Source of the DNA: Parageobacillus caldoxylosilyticus NBRC 107762
GTDB lineage: Bacteria > Bacillota > Bacilli > Bacillales > Anoxybacillaceae
Direction of reading: 5' to 3'
Length of the DNA: 32,914 nucleotides
Assembly: GCF_000632715.1 (NCBI RefSeq)
Contig: NZ_BAWO01000062.1
Span: 1-32,914, forward strand
Part shown: positions 1 through 6,881 of the stretch, one piece after another
Layout: the number at the start of each line of letters is the position of its first letter
How positions within the stretch are numbered: position 1 is the stretch's first letter
Notes under the pieces: model-generated
Databases searched by the model: none
The model's input: the letters and a program-made list of their open reading frames with translations, nothing else
What the model was told of the DNA's origin: nothing
Translations under genes and position numbers: made by a program

Positions 1-19
1 TATAGAGGGAGGGATGATG

Positions 20-139
20 ATGGACAAAAAAACGAAAGAAGGCATGAAAAACCTTGAAGTCAAGGCTACCCCAGAAGACCTTGCCACGGAAAAAAGAATG
101 AGCGACAACAAAGGCCAGCACCGCACACCGAAAGTATAA
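20..139 (+). CDS. Small hypothetical protein, 39 aa
   Basis: Three ATG codons stand in a row at 14, 17 and 20. A purine-rich site, GAGGGAGGG at 5–13, gives a normal spacing only to the third, so I start at 20. The product is very hydrophilic, rich in Lys, Glu, Asp and Thr, with no membrane segment, Cys or recognisable domain. A G+C hairpin with a T-run follows about 20 bases after the stop, which supports a real short transcript. I do not recognise the family. The upstream context lies outside the window, so a promoter cannot be judged. It could be a real small protein or a chance ORF. Confidence 0.42.
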   Translation: MDKKTKEGMKNLEVKATPEDLATEKRMSDNKGQHRTPKV

Positions 140-161
140 CAACTTATCCAACAATCAAAAT

Positions 162-189
162 CCGAGGACAACATTGCCTCCGGTTTTTT
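162..189 (+). terminator. Probable intrinsic terminator after the 39-aa ORF
   Basis: A short stem, CCGAGG pairing with CCTCCGG with one bulged C, encloses the loop acaacattg and is followed by six T. The stem is weak but the position, just after the stop at 139, fits. Confidence 0.45.
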
Positions 190-511
190 CGGCAAAATGT
201 AAACTCTCATTTGCTCCCTAATAAATTTGGACACTCGATAAGGCTGTTTTTTATAATTGTCTTCATTCATTAGCTTGCGTCAGGCGACAAACACTATAGG
301 TGTTTGACAGCATGAGCAAAGCTGTACTTATAATGGATGCCCCGACTAGAATTTTCAATTCAGTCGTGGAGGCTCACAAGCAAGTTTCCAATGACAGGTT
401 AAAAATTAATCATCGCCGGCACAGCGGCTAATTCCCGGAAAACCTCCTTTTCCACACTTTCCCATTCGTTGTGTCTATCATACATCAAACAGCATCCCTA
501 AGCTGAGCGCA
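190..511. other. Gene-poor stretch with a doubtful 39-codon ORF and a dyad
   Basis: No gene is convincing here. A perfect dyad, CAAACAC-N5-GTGTTTG (288–306), overlaps a TTGACA (304–309), which lies 19 bases before a TATAAT (329–334). An ORF at 312–431 starts at ATG 312 inside this element and has only a distant, weak ribosome site. Its first residues, MSKAVLIMDAP, look protein-like but the rest does not. It may be a gene remnant or chance. Confidence 0.25.
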
Positions 512-513
512 CG

Positions 514-547
514 AAAAAATAAAGGGATGGCAAGGGCCACCCCTTTT
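514..547 (-). terminator. Intrinsic terminator of the OsmC-family gene
   Basis: Read on the minus strand, AAGGGGTGG pairs with CCATCCCTT (one mismatch) and is followed by a T-rich run ending in TTTTTT. It lies about 60 bases beyond the stop of the gene ending at 605. Confidence 0.7.
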
Positions 548-604
548 TCTCGCTCTATTCATTTTAAGATCCCACAATTGACCTTTTTTTTTAGATGATC
601 GTAT

Positions 605-1060
605 TTACTTCTTGCTCCATTTTGTATCCACTTCAACCCCAGCATCATGCAAAAGATTGAACACAGGACATCTTCTCTCCACTTCATTTTTCAGTTGCTC
701 GATTCTCTCTTCACTTTCTTCGGTTTGTATATTTACTTGGAAACGAACTTTTTGGAAATGTGTGCGAACGCCTTCTTCCCCCATTAGCCCCCGGGTATCA
801 ATAATGCCTGTCGCTTCAAACTCAATTCCCGAGAAAGTAAAGCCTAATTCTTTGGCAACTAACGGAATCATCACTCCATTACAACCGCACAGTGATGCAA
901 CTACATATTCCATTGGATTTGGTGCTGTATCAGCTCCACCTAATTCTACTGGTTCATCCATAGAAAAAGTAGGAAAATTTCGTATAGAAATATTGGTTTT
1001 GACGCCCGATTCCCATTTACCTTTAGCAGAGACTTTAACCAATGTAGAAGCTTGAGCCAT
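605..1060 (-). CDS. OsmC/Ohr-family protein, 151 aa
   Basis: This is a cytoplasmic OsmC-fold protein; the family includes thiol peroxidases acting on organic hydroperoxides. The two family cysteines are visible: Cys58 in the SLCGC segment and Cys131 in the RRCPVF segment. The motif DTAPNPMEYVVASL (44–57) is typical of the YhfA-like branch. The length is normal for the family. The ATG at 1060 follows AAAGGGGG at a suitable distance. The gene has its own promoter (1105–1133) and terminator (514–547), so it is a single-gene unit. The family is secure. Whether this member reduces peroxides, or binds another substrate as many YhfA-like proteins may, cannot be told from sequence. Confidence 0.9.
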   Translation of the reverse strand: MAQASTLVKVSAKGKWESGVKTNISIRNFPTFSMDEPVELGGADTAPNPMEYVVASLCGCNGVMIPLVAKELGFTFSGIEFEATGIIDTRGLMGEEGVRTHFQKVRFQVNIQTEESEERIEQLKNEVERRCPVFNLLHDAGVEVDTKWSKK

Positions 1061-1104
1061 GTCCTTTCCCCCTTTAGTTAAGTAAATTTATCGGAATTAA
1101 TAAA

Positions 1105-1133
1105 ATTATAAAAAAATAACCGTAGAGTGTAAA
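1105..1133 (-). promoter_or_regulatory. Probable SigA promoter for the OsmC-family gene
   Basis: On the minus strand, TTTACA and TATAAT are separated by exactly 17 bases, with the -10 about 45 bases upstream of the ATG. The match is strong. Confidence 0.65.
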
Positions 1134-1291
1134 GAAAAATTTTCAAATTCACATTTCCTTGTTTTCCGAATCCAGCAATGAAGGACATTTTATACATGGA
1201 AAGCGATTTAATTAAGAAAAATGATATGATTTATACTATGATACTATGCAATATGAACCACTTATTTCCTTTCTATCTACATCATCTTATC
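1134..1291. other. Intergenic stretch, nothing supported
   Basis: This AT-rich gap lies between the OsmC-gene promoter and the aco terminator, upstream of the first and downstream of the second. Rightward ORFs here lack ribosome sites and have no coding character. Confidence 0.4.
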
Positions 1292-1329
1292 AAAAGAAAA
1301 AGAAAGCAATCCGAAACTGGATTACTTTC
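1292..1329 (-). terminator. Intrinsic terminator of the acoABC operon
   Basis: On the minus strand, GAAAGTAATCC pairs with GGATTGCTTTC (one mismatch) around a 6-base loop, followed by TTTTTCTTTT. It sits 65 bases after the acoC stop, so the operon ends at acoC and carries no E3 gene. Confidence 0.75.
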
Positions 1330-1394
1330 TTCCCAAGCACCCATGATAAGAAACTCCTGTCTCTTTTTCTTTCTTTAAAATTAAAATATAATAC

Positions 1395-2624
1395 CTATAA
1401 TAATATTTTATATGGATTTTCTAGATAGTTTTTAATGGTGGCAAGAAATTGACTAGCCGGGGCACCATCGATCACTTGATGATCAAACGTTAAACTTAAC
1501 GGTAAAATCTTTCTCTTCTGAATGGCATCTCCTACAAAAACCGGCATATCTGTGACCGTTCCTACCCCAAGAATTCCTACCTCCGGCGGATTTAACACTG
1601 GCGTAAAAAATTCAACACCATAGGCACCGAGACTTGTAACCGTAAAAGTAGAGCCCCTCATTTCCTCGCTGCTTAATTTTCCTTCCCTTGCCCGTATGCT
1701 CAATTCCTTAATCTTTTTAGAAATTTCTTTTAAAGAAAGTTTTTCTGCATAAGGGATGACCGGAACGACTAGGCCGTTCTCCAAAGCGACTGCAATGCCT
1801 AAATGCACGGAATCATACGTATGAATATGCCCGTCTTGGTAAAGACTGTTCATTTGTTTATGGATACATAATGCTAAAATCGTTGCACGGGCGATAAAAT
1901 CAGTAATCGTAAGCTTTACATCCGGTTCATCTTGTAAAGCCTCTTTAATCTGTCCCTGTAGCTTAAGTAATTCTGTCACATCCGCTTTCATATGAATCGT
2001 TAGCTGAGCCGTTTGCTGCAGGCTTGCAAACATTCTTGCCGCGATTACTTTTCGCATCCCCGTCACCGGTTTTACCGTGACATCTTTTTGTTCCGTTGTG
2101 ATTGGACTCGTTTCTACGATCGTTTGCTTTTCATTTCCTAGCTGTAAAGATGTTTGTTTTAATCGAATGGCTTTTTCTACATCTGCCCGTGTAATTCTAC
2201 CTTTGGGCCCCGAACCTGAAATATTACTTAAATCGATTCCCGCTTCGCGGGCTAATTTTCTAGCAGCGGGAGAAACGCGCAACATATGTCTAGGCGCTGT
2301 GTATGGCTCGATAGTTCCAACGGAAACGGCTACTTCTTGCATTGCTTGTTGCGGTGTTTCATTGGACTGATCATCTGGCTGTTCTCCTTCCTGACCAATG
2401 TAACCAATTACCTTTCCTACTTCCACCGTTTCATCTTGTTCAACAAGAATATCTAATAACACCCCATCTTGCGGCGCTTCGATATCTGTTTCAATCTTAT
2501 CGGAGCTAATAACCGCGATGGATTCCCCTTTTTTCACTTTATCTCCTTTTTTCTTTAACCACTCCACCACCGTTCCTTCTTTCATACTCATTCCCAGCTT
2601 AGGCATGAAAATTTCAACCGCCAT
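1395..2624 (-). CDS. acoC: Acetoin dehydrogenase E2, dihydrolipoyl acetyltransferase
   Basis: This is the E2 core of the acetoin dehydrogenase complex. It takes the acetyl unit from cleaved acetoin and moves it to CoA. The 409-aa product has an N-terminal lipoyl domain (about 3–77; lipoyl-Lys43 in SSDKIE), a linker, a peripheral subunit-binding domain (about 115–152, starting RVSPAARKLA) and a catalytic domain from about 180 with the DHQVIDG motif (His382, Asp386). The frame is open 17 codons further upstream, but only the ATG at 2624 follows GGGGAGAGATAGG, so I start there. It lies 89 bases after acoB and is the last gene before the terminator. The acetoin rather than pyruvate assignment rests on acoA, acoB and acoR next door. 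Confidence 0.93.
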   Translation of the reverse strand: MAVEIFMPKLGMSMKEGTVVEWLKKKGDKVKKGESIAVISSDKIETDIEAPQDGVLLDILVEQDETVEVGKVIGYIGQEGEQPDDQSNETPQQAMQEVAVSVGTIEPYTAPRHMLRVSPAARKLAREAGIDLSNISGSGPKGRITRADVEKAIRLKQTSLQLGNEKQTIVETSPITTEQKDVTVKPVTGMRKVIAARMFASLQQTAQLTIHMKADVTELLKLQGQIKEALQDEPDVKLTITDFIARATILALCIHKQMNSLYQDGHIHTYDSVHLGIAVALENGLVVPVIPYAEKLSLKEISKKIKELSIRAREGKLSSEEMRGSTFTVTSLGAYGVEFFTPVLNPPEVGILGVGTVTDMPVFVGDAIQKRKILPLSLTFDHQVIDGAPASQFLATIKNYLENPYKILL

Positions 2625-2713
2625 TCCTATCTCTCCCCTTTTTCGATTGATACAAGGAATGCGTGCTGCTAGCAAGACAGATCCATTACTTTTAGCAACA
2701 CGCTTGGATTTAT

Positions 2714-3748
2714 TTAAACTGCTATAATCGTTTCATCTCCTATTATTTCAGCTGCTGCGCGAAGTACTTTTTCTGGGGTTGGTAAGTAAAGATCTTCTAA
2801 TGTTGGTGAAAATGGAACAGGACAGTGCGGAGCAGTAATCATCTTAATCGGAGCATCTAAATAATCAAATCCTTTATCCGCCACAAGAGCCGAAATATCT
2901 GCCGCTACGCTACATCTCGGATTTGCTTCGTCAATCACAATTAATCGACCTGTCTTAGCTACCGAAGATAAAATGGTTTCTTCATCCAGCGGGGATAAAG
3001 TTCTTGGATCAATTACCTCTGTTTCCATTCCACGTGCTTTTAACAGATCCGCTGCTTTTAAAGCCGTATGCACTTGTTTTCCTATCGCCACAATGGTCAA
3101 ATCATTTCCTTCTCTTTTAATATCTGCTTTTCCAAGAGGGATGGTATAAAATCCTTCTTCCACTTCTCCTTTCATGTTATAAAGCGTTTTATCTTCAAAA
3201 AAGATAACAGGATCATCATCAAAAATTGAGGCAAGTAAAAGACTTTTCGCATCGGACGGGGTAGAAGGAACAACGACTTTTAGCCCTGGTATATGGGTGA
3301 AAATCGCGTACAGGCTTTGTGAATGTTGCGCAGCCGCGCGAAATCCGGCACCGTGCATCGTTCGTATGGTTAAAGGTACTTTCGCCTTTCCGCCAAACAT
3401 ATAGCGGAGTTTTGCCGCTTGGTTCATTACTTCATCTAAACAACTTCCGATAAAATCATTAAACATCAATTCTGCAATCGGCCTTAACCCCGTAGCCGCC
3501 GCAGTAACCGCTGCACCAATATATCCAGCTTCCGCAATCGGCGTATCTAATACTCTTTCTCTTCCAAACTCTTGGACAAGACCTTTGGTGACGCCCATTA
3601 CTCCTCCCCATGCTTCATCATCTTGCAAATGATCAACGGCTGCACCGCCAGCTACGTCTTCTCCCAACAAAATAACATTTTCATCTTTGCGCATCGCGAG
3701 CTTCATCGCTTCATTAATTGCTTCTGAGAAAGAAATGGTTCTTGTCAT
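2714..3748 (-). CDS. acoB: Acetoin dehydrogenase E1 beta subunit
   Basis: This is the beta half of the thiamine-diphosphate E1 enzyme that cleaves acetoin and passes the acetyl group to the lipoyl arm of AcoC. The 344-aa product has the full E1-beta layout: a pyrimidine-binding domain with the LLGEDVAGGAAVDH and TPIAEAGYIGAA segments in the first half, and a transketolase C-terminal domain from about residue 205. The KGLVQEFG…RVLDTPIAE and FIGSCLDEVMNQAAK segments match acetoin-type rather than pyruvate-type E1 beta. The start lies 29 bases after the acoA stop. The ribosome site AAGGAGG is 12 bases from the ATG, which is rather long, but no better in-frame start is seen. Confidence 0.93.
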   Translation of the reverse strand: MTRTISFSEAINEAMKLAMRKDENVILLGEDVAGGAAVDHLQDDEAWGGVMGVTKGLVQEFGRERVLDTPIAEAGYIGAAVTAAATGLRPIAELMFNDFIGSCLDEVMNQAAKLRYMFGGKAKVPLTIRTMHGAGFRAAAQHSQSLYAIFTHIPGLKVVVPSTPSDAKSLLLASIFDDDPVIFFEDKTLYNMKGEVEEGFYTIPLGKADIKREGNDLTIVAIGKQVHTALKAADLLKARGMETEVIDPRTLSPLDEETILSSVAKTGRLIVIDEANPRCSVAADISALVADKGFDYLDAPIKMITAPHCPVPFSPTLEDLYLPTPEKVLRAAAEIIGDETIIAV

Positions 3749-3777
3749 AATGGTTATTTGCCTCCTTACTTTTATGA

Positions 3778-4770
3778 TTAATAGGATACATAAACATCTT
3801 TTAAAAGATCTTCTTCCGTCGGGAATGGACTTTTTTCCGCAAAATCTACTGCTTTCTCAATCGTTTCCGCCACATTCCGTTCTATTTGAAGTAATTCTTG
3901 TTCGAATAATAGATGTTTGGAAAGAATATAGTTCCGGAATTTTACGATGGCATCTAATTCTTTTAAATGTTTTTCTTTTTCTTCCGCTGATTTATACGTT
4001 TGTGCATCCCCTTCAAAGTGCCCATAATTTCGATAAGTCTTACACTCGATTAAAGTTGGCCCTTCCCCGTTGCGAGCTCGTGTTATTGCTCTTTCTGCCG
4101 CTTCGTATACGGCAATCACATCTTTTCCATCAACCACCTCGCCTGGAATGTTGTAAGCGGCTGCCCGGTCTGCAATGTTTTTACAGCTGGATGCATATTC
4201 GAAAGGAGTTGCTTCAGCATAGCCATTATTTTCCGCCACAAAAACAACTGGTAATTTCCAAATAGCCGCAAGATTGATTCCTTCATGGAATGTACCATGA
4301 TTATTCGCGCCATCGCCAAAGAAACAAACAGCAACAGCACCGGTTTTCTTCAATTTCGCTGTCAAACCAGCTCCAACAGCTAAAGGAAATCCGCCACCGA
4401 CTATTCCATTGGCACCAAGCATTCCCTTTTCCACATCGGCAATATGCATGGATCCCCCTTTTCCTTTGCACAATCCTGTGGCTTTTCCATAAATCTCCGC
4501 CATCATACCATTCAAGTCACAGCCTTTTGCAATACAGTGGCCGTGTCCGCGGTGCGTACTCGTAATATAGTCTTTTTCATTCAAATGAGCACAAACCCCT
4601 ACAGCCACTGCTTCCTCACCGGCATATAAATGAACAAATCCTGGCAAAATACCTTTGCTGAAGATTTCATGAACTTTGTCCTCAAACTGACGAATTTCAC
4701 ACATTTTCTGATACATCCATTTTGCTTTTTCTTTCGTAAGACTCTTGGATTCTGGTTTTGTCACTGTCAT
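3778..4770 (-). CDS. acoA: Acetoin dehydrogenase E1 alpha subunit
   Basis: This is the thiamine-diphosphate-binding alpha half of the E1 enzyme, working with AcoB to convert acetoin to acetaldehyde plus a lipoyl-bound acetyl group. The 330-aa product shows the ThDP motif GDGANNHG beginning at Gly152 and ending with the Asn pair at 181–182, preceded by STHRGHGHCIAKG and GKGGSMH, as in AcoA. The ATG at 4770 follows AAGGAGG by 8 bases. A three-codon ORF, ATG GAA GGA TGA, sits between the ribosome site and the start and overlaps the acoA ATG; it is probably chance. This is the first gene of the sigma-54-driven operon, with about 50 bases of 5' leader. Confidence 0.94.
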   Translation of the reverse strand: MTVTKPESKSLTKEKAKWMYQKMCEIRQFEDKVHEIFSKGILPGFVHLYAGEEAVAVGVCAHLNEKDYITSTHRGHGHCIAKGCDLNGMMAEIYGKATGLCKGKGGSMHIADVEKGMLGANGIVGGGFPLAVGAGLTAKLKKTGAVAVCFFGDGANNHGTFHEGINLAAIWKLPVVFVAENNGYAEATPFEYASSCKNIADRAAAYNIPGEVVDGKDVIAVYEAAERAITRARNGEGPTLIECKTYRNYGHFEGDAQTYKSAEEKEKHLKELDAIVKFRNYILSKHLLFEQELLQIERNVAETIEKAVDFAEKSPFPTEEDLLKDVYVSY

Positions 4771-4830
4771 CCTTCCATCCTCCTTATTAGTGTGATGAAT
4801 GAAAATGACATCTTCTCGTTTTATGAACCA

Positions 4831-4846
4831 TGCAAATAGTGTGCCA
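4831..4846 (-). promoter_or_regulatory. Sigma-54 (-24/-12) promoter of acoABC
   Basis: On the minus strand the sequence reads TGGCAC-N5-TTGCA, an essentially perfect SigL/RpoN -24/-12 element, 60 bases upstream of the acoA ATG. The neighbouring AcoR has the AAA+ domain needed to activate such promoters. Confidence 0.88.
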
Positions 4847-4848
4847 AT

Positions 4849-4879
4849 AAAAAAAGCTTACAACAATATTGCTGTAAGC
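4849..4879 (-). terminator. Intrinsic terminator of acoR
   Basis: On the minus strand, GCTTACAG…TTGTAAGC forms a long stem (inner part CAATATTG also self-pairs), followed by seven T. It ends only a few bases before the -24 box of the aco promoter, so acoR readthrough is separated from acoABC transcription. Confidence 0.75.
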
Positions 4880-4902
4880 GTTTTTGAAAAAGCAAATTCG
4901 GA

Positions 4903-4942
4903 CTCATCTCATTTTTTCCCATTCTTTCTCATTTTGTCTCAT
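4903..4942 (-). promoter_or_regulatory. Repeated CTCAT boxes, candidate AcoR enhancer site
   Basis: Four copies of CTCAT (plus-strand letters) start at 4903, 4908, 4928 and 4938; three are followed by ATTTT-like or AT-rich runs. The 20- and 10-base spacings would place copies on the same helix face. They lie about 57–96 bases upstream of the -24 box, where a sigma-54 activator usually binds. That they bind AcoR is inference. Confidence 0.35.
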
Positions 4943-6783
4943 ATCAAATGATACTTTTTTAATTTTCGGTAAAATGTACTGCGAGGAATATTCAACTCAG
5001 CTGCTGCTTTAGCAATATTGCCCTGTGTTTTCCGCAGCATCGCCATAATATTATTTTTTTCAATTTGTTCCCGATACGATAAAGTTTCTTGATCTGCATT
5101 CATATTTTCGCCCTGACTTTCCCAGCCAATGAACATCGATTTGAGTTCTGAAATAGAAGGAATATGATCTCCATATTCAATTCGAACTCGCTCCAACACG
5201 TTAAATAATTCTCGAATATTTCCTGGCCAATGATAGGTCATCAATAGTTGGATTGCTTCATCAGGAAAGAAAACAGACCAATTCTTTTGTTGGCAATAAT
5301 ACTGAATCAAAAATGGTATATCCTCTTTTCGTTCTCTTAACGCCGGAACTTTGATTGGATATACATAAATGCGATAAAATAAATCTTCCCTTAGCTTTCC
5401 TTCTCTTACTAATTGATATAAATCGCAGTGTGTTGCTGTTATTACTCTTACGTCAATAGAAATTGATTTTGTGCCGCCAATAGGAACGACTTCCCTTTCC
5501 TGCAAAACCCGTAAAAGCGCTATTTGCATTTCCAAAGGGATTTCGCCAATTTCATCGAGAAAAATGGTTCCGCCGTTTGCTTGAACAAATTTTCCTTTAT
5601 GTCCCGTACGTTTTGCTCCCGTAAATGCCCCTTCCACATAACCAAACAGTTCGCTGCCAATCAGTTCCTTCGGTATCGCGCCGCAATTAATCGCAACAAA
5701 TGGTCCGTTTTTTCTTCCGCTGTTTTGATGAATAGCGCGGGCGATTAATTCTTTTCCTGTTCCCGTTTCTCCGGTTATATGAACAGTAGCATCTGTTTTC
5801 GCTACCTTTTCACAGCTCTTTATTACATTTGCAAATGATATGCTCCTACCGGTTACTCCTTCAAAATGAAAAGTCGTTGAAACCAATTTGGAATCATTAT
5901 TTTTTGCCTTCTGAAGAGTAACTCGATAACCAATAACATCATGATGAATAGAAGAATAAATCGGAATCTTGGATTTGATAACCCAATGATCACCACAAAC
6001 ATCTTCCAGTGATTGATCCAACATGTTTGAAAAAGAAGAACGCAAACAATGATTAACCCAGACAATACTCCCTTTATGATTACATATAACTACGGGGGAA
6101 TCCGTATTTTCCATATTGCAAGTATACTTAAACAACTCTAATTCATCTTCTTTTGCTTGAATGTGGAATCGTTGTTCGATGGTATATGCTGCGGCAACAA
6201 CAGTGGCTAAGACATGGTCGTGAAACGGATAATGATTGATGGGGTATGAAACGTCGATAATTCCGACAAGTTCTCTCTTTTCGTCATAAATAGGTGTTGC
6301 GGAACAAACCCATTGATGAGAAGCAACGGAATAATGTTCTAAGCCGACAATCGTAATAGGCTCGCAAATTCTCAAAGACGTGCCAATGGCATTTGTCCCA
6401 ACCTCATCTTCTGTCCACTTTACTCCTTCCACAAATTTTATTCCTTCGGCCATTTTCATTGCTTGTTTATTTCCCTTTGCATATAAAACATATCCTTCTC
6501 GATCGACAAGGAGAAAAATAGATTTTGTTTCCTGTAAATATTTTTGCAGCTTTTCTAAAATAGGTACGGCAATCTGAAGCAATCTTTGATTCCGTTTTTT
6601 CCTTTCTGCTAGCAAATGAGACTCTAAAATAATCTTTCCTTTTCCGTCATAAGGGTCCACATTTTTCTGGCGGCAGAGATACCATGATTCCGCAATTCTT
6701 TTGTTCATCCTTGCATGATCCAATGTTCCTTCACGCACAAAGCGCTGCCAAATTTCGCGTCTAGATGGATCTACGATATTCAT
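4939..6783 (-). CDS. acoR: AcoR, sigma-54-dependent activator of acetoin catabolism
   Basis: This is an enhancer-binding protein that hydrolyses ATP to open the sigma-54 promoter of acoABC. In the 614-aa form it has an N-terminal GAF-type sensor (about 60–205), a PAS-like segment (about 215–290), an AAA+ domain with Walker A GETGTGKE (338–345), the sigma-54 contact loop GAFTGA (385–390) and Walker B GGTIFLDE (404–411), and a C-terminal Fis-type helix-turn-helix ending at the stop. The start at 6783 is chosen because GGAGG lies 8 bases upstream. Two earlier in-frame ATG-class starts sit too close to, or upstream of, that site. It is upstream of acoA in the same direction with its own terminator. 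The GAF domain probably senses acetoin. Confidence 0.93.
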   Translation of the reverse strand: MNIVDPSRREIWQRFVREGTLDHARMNKRIAESWYLCRQKNVDPYDGKGKIILESHLLAERKKRNQRLLQIAVPILEKLQKYLQETKSIFLLVDREGYVLYAKGNKQAMKMAEGIKFVEGVKWTEDEVGTNAIGTSLRICEPITIVGLEHYSVASHQWVCSATPIYDEKRELVGIIDVSYPINHYPFHDHVLATVVAAAYTIEQRFHIQAKEDELELFKYTCNMENTDSPVVICNHKGSIVWVNHCLRSSFSNMLDQSLEDVCGDHWVIKSKIPIYSSIHHDVIGYRVTLQKAKNNDSKLVSTTFHFEGVTGRSISFANVIKSCEKVAKTDATVHITGETGTGKELIARAIHQNSGRKNGPFVAINCGAIPKELIGSELFGYVEGAFTGAKRTGHKGKFVQANGGTIFLDEIGEIPLEMQIALLRVLQEREVVPIGGTKSISIDVRVITATHCDLYQLVREGKLREDLFYRIYVYPIKVPALRERKEDIPFLIQYYCQQKNWSVFFPDEAIQLLMTYHWPGNIRELFNVLERVRIEYGDHIPSISELKSMFIGWESQGENMNADQETLSYREQIEKNNIMAMLRKTQGNIAKAAAELNIPRSTFYRKLKKYHLI

Positions 6784-6806
6784 ACCCATCACCTCCAACG
6801 CTTAAT

Positions 6807-6820
6807 AGCCAATGTTTACA
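6807..6820 (-). promoter_or_regulatory. Weak cre-like site before acoR
   Basis: On the minus strand TGTAAACATTGGCT matches 11 of 14 positions of TGWAANCGNTNWCA but lacks the central CG. It lies between the candidate promoter and the acoR start. In B. subtilis glucose repression of acoR through CcpA is known. This site alone is weak. Confidence 0.22.
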
Positions 6821-6827
6821 TTCGCTT

Positions 6828-6856
6828 TTTATATAAAAAATTCCTCTTGAAAACAA
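6828..6856 (-). promoter_or_regulatory. Candidate SigA promoter for acoR
   Basis: On the minus strand, TTGTTT and TATAAA are 17 bases apart, overlapping the right arm of the gltD terminator hairpin. It is the only reasonable SigA-like pair in the short gap. Confidence 0.3.
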
Positions 6857-6874
6857 CTTGTTTTCAAGAGGAAT
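6835..6874 (-). terminator. Intrinsic terminator of gltBD
   Basis: A perfect 15-bp stem, ATTCCTCTTGAAAAC with its complement, closes a 5-base loop and runs into six T on the minus strand, just after the gltD stop. Confidence 0.88.
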
Positions 6875-6881
6875 CCTACCA

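Noticed and set aside
1178-1428. Two short rightward ORFs after the OsmC-family gene
   Set aside because: No ribosome sites, low-complexity AT-rich sequence, and they cross the aco terminator.
3687-4265. Rightward 192-codon ORF across acoB and acoA
   Set aside because: It is antisense to two clear E1 genes and starts inside one of them without a ribosome site.
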